Below, in pieces: positions 8,698 through 16,141 of a DNA stretch of 64,000 bases. Position numbers and translations under genes: made by a program. A model generated the notes under the pieces. That model ran no database searches. It saw only the letters and a list, made by a program, of their open reading frames with translations, and was not told where the DNA came from. Every line of letters starts with the position of its first letter. Position 1 is the first letter of the stretch. Source of the stretch: Beijerinckia sp. 28-YEA-48 (GTDB lineage Bacteria > Pseudomonadota > Alphaproteobacteria > Rhizobiales > Beijerinckiaceae); NCBI RefSeq assembly GCF_900104955.1, contig NZ_FNSI01000001.1, positions 4,994,001 through 5,058,000 on the forward strand. Reading direction: 5' to 3'.

Positions 8698-9258
8698 ATG
8701 CCAAAGCAGGCCATCCCGCATCCGATCCTCTCGACCCCCCGGCTGCGGTTGCGCCAGTTCCGCATGGAAGATGCGGAGGCGATGCACGATTGCTTTGCCA
8801 GCGCCGAGGCGATGCGTTTCTGGAATACGCCCGTCCACACCAAGCCGATCGAGACCGAGCGCGTCGTGCAACGCTTGATCGATTGCACCCCGTCCTACTA
8901 TCGGTTTTGGGCGGTGGCAGATGCTGGGACCGATCGCTGCCTTGGCCTGGTCAACTATCATGATGGCCACATTCGCAGTAAGCGCGTCGCCATTGGCTAT
9001 ATCATCGATCCCGGCCGCCAGCGGCAGGGCATCGGGATCGAGGCGGTTGCCGCGATGCTTGATTTCTGCTTCGGCGAACTCAGCCTGCACCGTGCCCAGG
9101 CCTTTATCCACCCTGACAACGCCGCGTCGCGCAAGCTGGTCGAGAAACTCGGCTTCCGTTGCGAGGGCCTGCTGCGCGACAACCTGCGGGTTGGCGAGGA
9201 ATGGCGCGACGATCTGCTCTATGCGCTCCTCGCCACCGACCCTCGCGGCCAAGCCTGA
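8698..9258 (+). CDS. GNAT family N-acetyltransferase (RimJ/RimL-like)
   Basis: A 186-residue GCN5-related acetyltransferase. It begins with the RimJ/RimL pattern LSTPRLRLRQFRMEDAEAM. The acetyl-CoA loop is PGRQRQGIGIEA (residues about 104-115), followed by HRAQAFIHPDNAASRKLVEKLGF, the classic end of the fold. The target is not predictable: ribosomal protein, amino acid or antibiotic are all possible. It follows DUF1178 after 55 bases on the same strand. Confidence 0.92.
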   Translation: MPKQAIPHPILSTPRLRLRQFRMEDAEAMHDCFASAEAMRFWNTPVHTKPIETERVVQRLIDCTPSYYRFWAVADAGTDRCLGLVNYHDGHIRSKRVAIGYIIDPGRQRQGIGIEAVAAMLDFCFGELSLHRAQAFIHPDNAASRKLVEKLGFRCEGLLRDNLRVGEEWRDDLLYALLATDPRGQA

Positions 9259-9375
9259 TCGCGCACCGCGCGGCTCGCACCTGAAAATGCCGCGCTCCCG
9301 TCATGGCGGCGTCACGCCGCCGACATGGCACCCCCGTAAGCCGCAGACTTGAGGGTTCGAATCGCGGCGGAGCCG

Positions 9376-9711
9376 ATGAGCTTCAGCTATGTTTATCTGG
9401 CGCTGGCCATTGTCAGCGAAGTGGTGGCGACGACGTCGCTGGCGGCCTCGCAGGGGCTGACGCGGCCGTGGCCGATCGCCGCCATGGCGTGTGGCTATGC
9501 GATCGCTTTCATCTTTCTGGCGCTGAGCCTGAAATCCATCCCCGTCGGCATCGCCTACGCCATCTGGTCGGGCGCCGGCATTGTTTTGATCGCCAGCATT
9601 GGTTGGGCGCTGTTTCAGCAGCCGCTCGACATGCCGGCCGTCGTCGGCCTGGGGCTGATCATCGCCGGCATTTCGATCATGCAGATCTTTTCACGTATGG
9701 CGCTGCATTAG
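9376..9711 (+). CDS. Small multidrug resistance (SMR/EmrE-type) transporter
   Basis: A 111-residue four-helix membrane protein. Helix 1 contains the proton/substrate-coupling Glu in LALAIVSEVVATTSL (Glu at about residue 14), and the helix 3 region YAIWSGAGIVLIASIGWALF is diagnostic. SMR proteins exchange protons for quaternary cations, guanidinium or polyamines as antiparallel dimers. The ATG at 9376 gives the standard length; an in-frame extension to 9349 has no family counterpart. No partner SMR gene is adjacent, so a homodimer is likely. Confidence 0.92.
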   Translation: MSFSYVYLALAIVSEVVATTSLAASQGLTRPWPIAAMACGYAIAFIFLALSLKSIPVGIAYAIWSGAGIVLIASIGWALFQQPLDMPAVVGLGLIIAGISIMQIFSRMALH

Positions 9712-9719
9712 CTCTGCGC

Positions 9720-9736
9720 AGCCGAACCTCGGCTTT
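9720..9736 (+). terminator. Weak hairpin after SMR gene
   Basis: AGCCGA and TCGGCT form a 6-bp stem with a 3-base loop eight bases after the SMR stop codon. Only a short T run follows, so termination would be weak. Confidence 0.3.
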
Positions 9737-10090
9737 GAGAAATTGATTCGTTAATTCCGGCGGCCACGGGTTCAGAGAAATCAAGCAGATGGCAGCCCAA
9801 TATTTTTGGGCTGTGAGTATCGGGAATCTCCACCGAAACAACAGGTTTATTTATAACCTTCTGTGACAGGGGCCAAAAATCGCTTCTACAATCGGTCGTC
9901 AGTCGAGTGAGTCGGCTGGCCACAGAAAAGGCGGCTCAACCGAAGTTGGCCGCCCGATCCGTGCAACGTCAGAATGCCTTTCCGCGTGAACGGAGAAGCC
10001 TGCAAACAGTCGCCGACTTAAGCACCGGAACTGTATCAAAGCATGCAACACCCAACAAGCGGAAAGGCCCATCTACGAGGTCTAAAACGC
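9737..10090. other. Intergenic stretch, AT-richer, no supported gene
   Basis: No open frame here looks like a protein. A perfect 7-bp hairpin, AGCCCAA-TATTT-TTGGGCT, lies at 9794-9812, without a T tract on either strand. The TTTATTTATAAC stretch near 9848 is a possible promoter region for the small genes that follow. Composition is less GC-rich than the flanking housekeeping genes, consistent with an accessory insertion. Confidence 0.5.
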
Positions 10091-10291
10091 ATGCATCACG
10101 ATAACAAACAGCATCACAAGATCATTTCCTTTCCGTGCCGTCGCCGGTCGCCTCCGGTTACGCACAAGATGGCCGATCACATTCGCTGGCTCTATCGGCA
10201 AGGGATGAACCAGCATGACATTGCTGCCTACTACGGCGTCAATCAGGGTCGTGTGTCTGAGGTCGTCAACAACAAACGCTTTCCTGAATGA
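10091..10291 (+). CDS. Small helix-turn-helix protein
   Basis: A 66-residue basic protein with a predicted helix-turn-helix at about residues 41-60 (QHDIAAYYGVNQGRVSEVVN), preceded by a helix ADHIRWLYRQG. The GVNQGRVSEV recognition-helix style recurs in short orphan HTH proteins of rhizobial genomes and phages. The N-terminal 25 residues are His/Arg-rich and unstructured. Start ATG 10091 has GAGG ten bases upstream; an upstream in-frame ATG at 10043 is possible. Its stop codon lies next to the ribosome-binding site of the next small gene, so the two form an operon. Likely DNA-binding; target unknown. Confidence 0.65.
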   Translation: MHHDNKQHHKIISFPCRRRSPPVTHKMADHIRWLYRQGMNQHDIAAYYGVNQGRVSEVVNNKRFPE

Positions 10292-10302
10292 AGGAGGTAC
10301 TA

Positions 10303-10527
10303 GTGACACGCATCCGCACAGGCAGCCCCAGTGGTACCATCAGGCCGTTTGTCCCGAACCTCGGCGTTGCAAATGACGTTGAAGGGCAAAAGGCTGACGC
10401 GCTGGATCATATCGCTAAGGCTCTTTCAGCCATCGACCATAATTTCGAAGTATTGATCAATATCGCGAAGGAGCAGAATAAATTGCTCGCGCAGATTGCA
10501 TCGACCCTTCCTTCGAAAAGGCACTAA
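10303..10527 (+). CDS. Small protein of unknown function, partner of the HTH gene
   Basis: A 74-residue product starting at GTG 10303, chosen because AAGGAGG at 10291-10297 is correctly spaced; the ATG at 10288 would precede that site. The N-terminus is Gly/Pro/Arg-rich and the C-terminal half (ALDHIAKALSAIDHNFEVLINIAKEQNKLLAQIA) is a strongly amphipathic, probably coiled-coil helix. I do not recognise a family. It follows the HTH gene by 11 bases and is closed by a good terminator at 10589-10615. Confidence 0.6.
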   Translation: MTRIRTGSPSGTIRPFVPNLGVANDVEGQKADALDHIAKALSAIDHNFEVLINIAKEQNKLLAQIASTLPSKRH

Positions 10528-10588
10528 CAACTCGAGCTGATATTCTGGGGCCAGGAGCTGTCTTGCGATTTTTATGGCCCCCCAAAAC

Positions 10589-10615
10589 AAGGCCCGGACT
10601 AATCTCCGGGCCTTT
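10589..10615. terminator. Bidirectional rho-independent terminator
   Basis: AAGGCCCGG and CCGGGCCTT form a 9-bp stem with an 8-base loop. T-rich flanks exist on both strands (CTTTCATT on plus, CTTGTTTTG on minus). It separates the plus-strand small genes from the convergent ubiG. Confidence 0.8.
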
Positions 10616-10655
10616 CATTGATCGCCTTCAATAGAGGGCGTGCCCAGGTTCGGAA

Positions 10656-11441
10656 TTACCGCGTGGCCACCCGCTCCGCCATCAGCATGTAGTTGACGTC
10701 CATGTCGCGGCTTTCGCTCCAGGCGTCGCGCAGCGGATTGTAGACGACGCCAGTGCGCTCCGTGACATCGAGGCCGGCATCGAAAATCCAGTCTTCCAGC
10801 TCCGCCGGCTTGATGAACTTTTCCCATTGATGGGTACCGGGCTCGACCCAGCGCAGCACATATTCGGCGCCGACGATGGCGAGCGCGAAGCTTTTGAGCG
10901 TGCGATTGAGGGTGGCGGCGAAGAGCAGGCCGCCAGGGCGCACCAGTTTCGCCGCGACAGCGATGAAGGCTGCGGGATTGACCACGTGTTCGATCACTTC
11001 CATGGCGCAAACCACGTCGAACTGGGCGCCGCTGGCGGCCAGTTCTTCGGCGGTGACGGCGCGATAGTCGATGCTGATCCCGCCTGCCTCGGCGTGGTGG
11101 CGGGCGATGTCGACATTGCCGGGGGCCGGGTCGATGCCGGTCACCTTGGCGCCGAGCCGGGCCAGGGGTTCGCTGAGCAGACCGCCGCCGCAGCCGATGT
11201 CGAGCAGGCTGACGTTGGACAGGACCCGGATCGGCTCATTCTCGGGCTTGCCGAAATGGTCGGTGATCCGGTCGCGCAGCCAGCGAATGCGAGTCGGATT
11301 GAACTTGTGCAAGGCCGCCATGGGGCCATCGGCGCGCCACCAATCGGCGCCGAGGCGCTCGAAATAGTCAAGCTCGCGCTGGTCGATGGAGGCGGCGCGG
11401 GGGGCGGCGCTTGCAGAGCCGGCATTTGGCCCGGAAACCAT
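10656..11441 (-). CDS. ubiG: Bifunctional ubiquinone O-methyltransferase
   Basis: UbiG performs both O-methylations of the ubiquinone ring, using SAM, in the cytoplasmic Ubi complex. The 261-residue product has the family N-terminus QRELDYFERLGADWWRADGPMAALHKFNPTR as consecutive blocks, the SAM site LLDIGCGGGLLSEPLA (about residues 80-95), VCAMEVIEHV and LFAATLNRTLKSFALAIVGAEY. GAGGG lies a few bases before the ATG. It is divergent from lysC, a common arrangement in Hyphomicrobiales. Confidence 0.97.
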   Translation of the reverse strand: MVSGPNAGSASAAPRAASIDQRELDYFERLGADWWRADGPMAALHKFNPTRIRWLRDRITDHFGKPENEPIRVLSNVSLLDIGCGGGLLSEPLARLGAKVTGIDPAPGNVDIARHHAEAGGISIDYRAVTAEELAASGAQFDVVCAMEVIEHVVNPAAFIAVAAKLVRPGGLLFAATLNRTLKSFALAIVGAEYVLRWVEPGTHQWEKFIKPAELEDWIFDAGLDVTERTGVVYNPLRDAWSESRDMDVNYMLMAERVATR

Positions 11442-11568
11442 GGTTTTCCCTCAGAATAAGCCGGCGTTGACACGTCGGGACCGCGCGTTAGATATACGCG
11501 CCCTTTCAAACCCGGGCGAGCGGTCAATCTGCCGCGCGCCCGCCTCCGGGCAACATCTGGGCTCTAGA

Positions 11569-11602
11569 GCAAATTGCGTTTCGCCCGAAACGCAATTTTG
11601 CT
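11569..11602. repeat. Dispersed palindrome, copy 2
   Basis: Arms GCAAATTGCGTTTCG and CGAAACGCAATTTTGC around a CC centre; the arms match except for one extra T. It sits in the ubiG-lysC divergent region, about 75 bases before the lysC ATG. Confidence 0.7.
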
Positions 11603-11622
11603 TTTGGGATATTTGGTTCGAC

Positions 11623-11661
11623 GCGTTTTTGTGCGTTTGACGAAGTCAAACTGCAAAACGC
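11623..11661 (+). promoter_or_regulatory. Stem-loop in lysC leader
   Basis: A two-part stem: outer GCGTTTT (11623-11629) with AAAACGC (11655-11661), inner GTTTGAC (11635-11641) with GTCAAAC (11645-11651), closed by a GAA loop. It ends 14 bases before the lysC ATG and contains no lysine-riboswitch features that I can recognise. A role in translation or mRNA stability of lysC is inference. Confidence 0.55.
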
Positions 11662-11675
11662 TATTGCAGGCAATC

Positions 11676-12926
11676 ATGGCCCGTCTGGTAATGAAATTCG
11701 GCGGCACGTCCGTCGCTAATATTGAACGTATCCGCAACGTCGCTCGCCACGTGCAGCGCGAGGTCGAGGCCGGCTATCAGGTGGCCGTCGTCGTCTCGGC
11801 CATGTCCGGCAAGACCAATGAACTTGTGGGATGGTGCCGCGAGGCGGCGGAATCGGTGTCCAACGACCCGCTCTACGATCAGGCCGAATATGACGCCGTG
11901 GTCGCCTCGGGCGAACAGGTGACGTCAGGCCTGTTGGCGCTGACCTTGAGCAAGATGGGCATCAAGGCCCGCTCCTGGCAGGGCTGGCAGATCCCGATCG
12001 AGACGTCGGACGCCCATGCCTCGGCGCGGATCACCAGCGTCTCGTCCGTCGGGCTCGATGCCGGTTTCGCCAAGGGCGAAGTGGCCGTCATCGCCGGCTT
12101 CCAGGGCGTCAATCCGGAAACCGGCCGCCTCACCACTTTGGGCCGTGGCGGCTCCGACACGTCGGCGGTGGCGATCGCCGCCGCGATCAAGGCGGAGCGC
12201 TGCGACATCTATACGGATGTCGACGGCGTCTACACCACCGATCCGCGCGTCGTGCCGAAGGCACGCAAGCTCGACAAGGTGTCGTTCGAAGAAATGCTCG
12301 AAATGGCGTCCCTGGGATCGAAGGTCCTGCAGGTGCGCTCGGTTGAAATCGCCATGGTGCATGGCGTGCGCACCTTCGTGCGCTCGTCTTTTGATGATCC
12401 GGCCGCGCCGCGGCCAGGCACGCTTATTTGTGACGAGGAGGAAATCGTGGAACAGCAGGTTGTCACCGGCATCGCCTTCTCGCGGGACGAGGCCCAGATC
12501 ACCCTGCGCCGCGTCGCCGACAAGCCCGGCGTGGCCGCAGCGATCTTCGGTCCGCTCGCCGATGCCAATATCAATGTCGACATGATCATCCAGGTCGTCT
12601 CGGAAGATTCGACCACGGACATGACGTTCACCGTGCCGGCCGCCGATTATCAGCGGGCGCAGACGGTGCTTGACCAGGCCAAGAGCCATATCGGCTTCGC
12701 CAGCATCCAGGGCGCCACCGACGTGGTGAAGATTTCCGCCATCGGCGTTGGCATGCGCTCGCATGCCGGTGTCGCCGCCAAGGCGTTCCGCGCCCTGTCG
12801 GAAAAGGGCATCAATATCCGCGCCATCACCACCAGCGAGATCAAGTTCTCGGTGCTGATCGACAAGGATTACACCGAACTGGCGGTGCGCACCCTGCACT
12901 CGCTCTACGGCCTCGATCAGATCTGA
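11676..12926 (+). CDS. lysC: Aspartate kinase
   Basis: Catalyses ATP-dependent phosphorylation of aspartate, first step to Lys, Thr, Met and diaminopimelate. The 416-residue protein starts MARLVMKFGGTSVAN (the KFGGTS nucleotide/Asp site), then VVSAMSGKTNEL, LGRGGSDTSAVAIA, YTDVDGVYTTDPR and EMLEMASLGSKVLQ. From about residue 265 there are two ACT domains (ITLRRVADKPGVAAAIF and VKISAIGVGMRSHAGVAAKAF), expected to bind lysine/threonine for feedback control. Start ATG 11676 gives the canonical N-terminus; upstream in-frame sequence is repeat and hairpin DNA. Confidence 0.97.
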   Translation: MARLVMKFGGTSVANIERIRNVARHVQREVEAGYQVAVVVSAMSGKTNELVGWCREAAESVSNDPLYDQAEYDAVVASGEQVTSGLLALTLSKMGIKARSWQGWQIPIETSDAHASARITSVSSVGLDAGFAKGEVAVIAGFQGVNPETGRLTTLGRGGSDTSAVAIAAAIKAERCDIYTDVDGVYTTDPRVVPKARKLDKVSFEEMLEMASLGSKVLQVRSVEIAMVHGVRTFVRSSFDDPAAPRPGTLICDEEEIVEQQVVTGIAFSRDEAQITLRRVADKPGVAAAIFGPLADANINVDMIIQVVSEDSTTDMTFTVPAADYQRAQTVLDQAKSHIGFASIQGATDVVKISAIGVGMRSHAGVAAKAFRALSEKGINIRAITTSEIKFSVLIDKDYTELAVRTLHSLYGLDQI

Positions 12927-12942
12927 TCATTCGCTGATCTGA

Positions 12943-13881
12943 TCACTCGCCGGCCGCGGCTTTCCTGCGGCTGGCGCGGATCGCCGAGGACTCCGAGATG
13001 TAAATGCCGGCGATGACCAAGAGCATCGCCAGCATGTGATAGGGCTGCAGCGCTTCGCCCAGTATCAACACCGAGAGCGCAGCGCCGATCACCGGCGTCA
13101 GGTTGTGGAACATGGCGGCGCGGCTCGGTCCGAGCATTTCGGCGGCGCGCATGAAGAAGATATGGCCGCACATCGAGACGAAGATCGCGATGTAGAGCAG
13201 GGTGCCAAGGCCGGTCCATGTCATCGGATAGAAATTGCCGGTCAGAACCTCGATCGTCATCAGCGGGATCGAGATGATGAAGGACACCACCGCGATAACA
13301 GTGAAGACGGCGAGGCTTGAGACCGCCGGCCGATTGCGCAACGCCACCACATAGGCGGCGTAGATCGCAGCCGAGAGCAATTGGTAGATGTCGCCGCGAT
13401 TGAATTGCAGCGCGAGAATGGTCAGCGGCTCACCCTTCGTCGCCACCAGGATGACGCCGAAGATGGTGATCAGAACGCCAGCGCCCTGAATCAGCGAGAT
13501 ACGGGCGCGATAGGCCAGAAAGGCGCCGGCCAGCACCAGGGCCGGGGTCACCCCTTGCAGGATCGCCAGGTTGATGCCGGTGGTATATTTCGCGCCGATG
13601 AAGACGAGCGAGTTGGACGCGGTCATCGCCAGCCCCATCAGGAGCAGAAAGCGCCAGCGCGCGCGCAGCGAATAGACCTCCGTCCAGACCCGCTTGGGCG
13701 CGAAGATCCAAAGCAGAGTGAGCGCGATGGCCCAGCGGGCGCAGATGATGGTCATCGGCGACACTTCGCCCACCGCCATCCGCGACACCGGCACGCCGCC
13801 GCCCCAAAACAGCATGGTCGCCAACAGCAGGACCCAGGCTGATTGACCGGCTTTGGCGAAGGGGCGGGTCGGTAGCACCAT
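12943..13881 (-). CDS. EamA/DMT family transporter (second of pair)
   Basis: A 312-residue drug/metabolite-type transporter with ten predicted helices in two EamA repeats. Typical pieces are WVLLLATMLFWGGGVPVSRMAVGEVSPM, the repeat boundary GDIYQLLSAAIYAAYVVAL, and MFHNLTPVIGAALSVLILGEAL near the end. The start at ATG 13881 lies five bases after the stop of the first EamA gene. A longer open frame continuing upstream to 14769 is an antisense-frame artefact over that gene. Substrate unknown (amino acids or metabolites are usual). Its 3' end converges on lysC. Confidence 0.9.
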   Translation of the reverse strand: MVLPTRPFAKAGQSAWVLLLATMLFWGGGVPVSRMAVGEVSPMTIICARWAIALTLLWIFAPKRVWTEVYSLRARWRFLLLMGLAMTASNSLVFIGAKYTTGINLAILQGVTPALVLAGAFLAYRARISLIQGAGVLITIFGVILVATKGEPLTILALQFNRGDIYQLLSAAIYAAYVVALRNRPAVSSLAVFTVIAVVSFIISIPLMTIEVLTGNFYPMTWTGLGTLLYIAIFVSMCGHIFFMRAAEMLGPSRAAMFHNLTPVIGAALSVLILGEALQPYHMLAMLLVIAGIYISESSAIRASRRKAAAGE

Positions 13882-13886
13882 GGGGG

Positions 13887-14861
13887 CTAGGTCGCGCTTT
13901 GAGGTTTGGCGCGGAAGGTTTCGGCGATGGCGATGCCGCCCAGCACCAGCACCAAAGCAGCGCCATGATAGGCGACGAAGGGTTCGCCCAGCACGACGAC
14001 CGACATCAGCGCGCCGAAGACCGGGACGAGATTGTAGAACAGGCCGGTGCGCTGCGGCCCGATCAATTCGACACTGCGAATGTAGAAAACTTGCGACAGA
14101 ATGGTGGGAAAGGCGATGGAATAAAGGAAAATCATCCAGCCCTTGGGGGTCGGCCAGAAGAAATAGCCGAGCGACCATTCGGCATAGAGCAAGACGAAGC
14201 CGACCAAAGTGCCGGAGATGCACAGGGCGATGAAAAAGACCAGCGGGTGCATGAGCGGGCGTTGGCGCAACGCCACCGTGAACGACGCATAGATAAAGCA
14301 GCCGGCGAGGACGATCAGGTCGCCGCGGTTGAACTGAAATTCCTGGAGGCGGGTTATATCGCCGTGGGTGGCGATGAGCAGCGCACCGAGGAAGGTCATC
14401 GCCAGGCCGAGCAGGAAGATGAGAGGCATGCGCGAGCGGTAAGCGATCCAAGCGATGGTGACGGTAAGGACCGGGTTCGTCGCCAGCAGAATGGAGAAAT
14501 TGACGCCGGTGGTATAGGCGCCCGCCACATAGAAGAGCGCGCTGAAGATCGTGAAACCCATGCCGCCCATCAGCAGCAGGTACAACCAACGCTGCCGCAT
14601 GATCGGCAAGGCGCGGATGAACGGGCGCCAGACAAACGGCAGCACCAAGGCGGCGGCGATCGGCCAGCGCATGCCGGCGAAAAACATCGGTGGAAGCTCG
14701 CCAACGGCCATTCGCGAGAGGATGACATTGCTTGCCCACGCCAGGGTGGTGAGCACCATCAATAGCCAAGGATTGGACCAGCAGCCGGCGAGCAGACCTT
14801 TCGATATGGGAGGGCGGGTTTCCCCGTCGGCGTTCTTGAACATATGTTCAGTTCTTGGCAC
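13887..14861 (-). CDS. EamA/DMT family transporter (first of pair)
   Basis: A 324-residue ten-helix EamA transporter, paralogous to the next gene. Landmarks: WLLMVLTTLAWASNVILSRMAVGELPPM, AGAYTTGVNFSILLATNPVLTV and LFYNLVPVFGALMSVVVLGEPF. The paralogues share the SRMAVGE and YTTGxN motifs, so they arose by tandem duplication or act as a pair. Start is GTG at 14861 or ATG at 14843 (MFKNADGE), with no clear ribosome-binding site for either. It is divergent from the Bug-type binding protein. Confidence 0.88.
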   Translation of the reverse strand: MPRTEHMFKNADGETRPPISKGLLAGCWSNPWLLMVLTTLAWASNVILSRMAVGELPPMFFAGMRWPIAAALVLPFVWRPFIRALPIMRQRWLYLLLMGGMGFTIFSALFYVAGAYTTGVNFSILLATNPVLTVTIAWIAYRSRMPLIFLLGLAMTFLGALLIATHGDITRLQEFQFNRGDLIVLAGCFIYASFTVALRQRPLMHPLVFFIALCISGTLVGFVLLYAEWSLGYFFWPTPKGWMIFLYSIAFPTILSQVFYIRSVELIGPQRTGLFYNLVPVFGALMSVVVLGEPFVAYHGAALVLVLGGIAIAETFRAKPQSAT

Positions 14862-14960
14862 AGTTCATCTGCAAACCAAACTGCGTTCTGCGCACGTCTG
14901 CTCCGCCAGAACAGCGGGCGGCATGTGACAAAGCCGAAGCGAAACATTGGGGAGGGAAGA

Positions 14961-15965
14961 ATGGACATCACGCGCCGACGTGTCAGCCAAGGCATTGCCC
15001 AAGGCATCGCTCGAGGCATGGGCCTGGGTCTGTTGGGATCGGCCGCGTGGCCGGCGATGGCCCAGCAGGATTATCCCACCCGCGCCATCCGCTCATTGTG
15101 CAACTTCGGGCCCGGCTCGGGCGCCGATATCGTCGTGCGCTTCTACAGCGATCGTCTGTCGAAATTGTCGGGCCAGCCGGTGGTGGTCGACAACAAGCCA
15201 GGCGCCGCTGGCAATATCGCGACGCAGATCGCCGCCACGTCCAAGCCAGATGGCTATACGATCATGATTACGCCGGGCAATGCCACTTTGGCCTCGGCGC
15301 CGCATCTGTTCAAGGATGTCGCCTTCGATCCGATCAAGAGTTTCGAGCCGGTGGCGCGCCTCGCCCGCGTGCCTTTCGTCATGATCGTCAAACCGGATTC
15401 ACCCATCAATAACATTGCCGATCTGACGGCCGTGCTGAAATCAAAGGGCCCCAAGGCGCGCTATGGCGCCAGCACCAACACGGCTGTGATCACCGCCGAA
15501 CTCTATGCGCAGATGGCCGGCGTGCAGGTCGAGCGGATCAACTACAATGCGGTCGCCGATGCGATGCGCGGCTTGTTGGCCGACGAATTCGACTTCGCCG
15601 CTTATGACGCCACCTGGGTGGCGGGCATGGCCCATGCAGGGCGGGTGAAGCCAATTGCCGTGACGTCGACGGTACGGTCCTCTGCTCTACCCAACGTGCC
15701 GACCCTGGCCGAATCCGGCTTTCCGTCCTTCAATCTGACGCCATGGTGGGGCGTTGTCGTCTCGGCTGGCACGCCGAAGCCGATCGTCGACAAACTGTCG
15801 GGCTGGTTTGGCGAGATCACCAACAGCCAGGACACGAAAGATTTCATGGGCAAGCTCGCCACCGAGACCTGGGCCGGCGGCCCTGACGATCTGCGCACGC
15901 TGATCGCCAGCGAGCTTGACGCCTGGGGCAAATATATCGCGTTGGCGAAGATCGAGAAGCAGTGA
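14961..15965 (+). CDS. Bug/TctC family tripartite tricarboxylate transporter substrate-binding protein
   Basis: A 334-residue periplasmic binding protein. It has a signal peptide with an RRR motif (MDITRRRVSQG, then MGLGLLGSAAWPAMAQ). The mature protein starts QDYPTRAIRSLCNFGPGSGADI, followed by VVVDNKPGAAGNIATQIA, both Bug-family signatures. Such proteins bind carboxylates or other small acids for TctAB permeases; no tctA or tctB is nearby, which is usual for this expanded family. GGGGAGGGAAGA stands directly before ATG 14961, deciding the start against longer in-frame versions. Confidence 0.92.
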   Translation: MDITRRRVSQGIAQGIARGMGLGLLGSAAWPAMAQQDYPTRAIRSLCNFGPGSGADIVVRFYSDRLSKLSGQPVVVDNKPGAAGNIATQIAATSKPDGYTIMITPGNATLASAPHLFKDVAFDPIKSFEPVARLARVPFVMIVKPDSPINNIADLTAVLKSKGPKARYGASTNTAVITAELYAQMAGVQVERINYNAVADAMRGLLADEFDFAAYDATWVAGMAHAGRVKPIAVTSTVRSSALPNVPTLAESGFPSFNLTPWWGVVVSAGTPKPIVDKLSGWFGEITNSQDTKDFMGKLATETWAGGPDDLRTLIASELDAWGKYIALAKIEKQ

Positions 15966-15978
15966 GGGTTTGTCCTCG

Positions 15979-16130
15979 GTGTCATCCCGGACACTTGCGA
16001 GGCAAGTGATCCGGGAGCCAGGAGCGCGTGACGAATGCTGCGTGTCTCGATGCGTTGAAACGTGAAGCGTGATCGAAGGCTCTACCGCTCGCCCTGGATC
16101 CCGGATCGTCTGCGGCGTCGGGGATGACAC
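15979..16130. repeat. REP/MITE-like intergenic element, copy B
   Basis: Starts GTGTCATCCCGGACACTTG and ends GTCGGGGATGACAC, giving inverted-repeat ends like copy A at 5214. It contains CCCTGGATCCCGGATC. It again lies between convergent 3' ends, here the Bug-type gene and the threonine ammonia-lyase gene. Confidence 0.7.
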
Positions 16131-16141
16131 CGAGAGAGAGC

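Noticed and set aside
7368-8888. A 506-codon frame antisense to comF, grxC and DUF1178
   Set aside because: It covers three recognised genes in reverse and shows no protein-family features.
9335-9375. TTGAGGGTTCGAATC resembles a tRNA T-arm just before the SMR gene
   Set aside because: No acceptor, D or anticodon stems can be paired around it and no CCA-type end follows, so it is not a tRNA. It has no partner copy that would make it an attachment site.
9794-9812. Perfect AGCCCAA-TATTT-TTGGGCT hairpin
   Set aside because: No T tract on either strand and no gene boundary at the right distance, so not called as a terminator.
12943-14769. A 608-codon minus-strand frame seeming to be one large membrane protein
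   Set aside because: Its N-terminal half is the wrong frame over the first EamA gene; family sequence begins only at 13881. Two adjacent genes, not a fusion.
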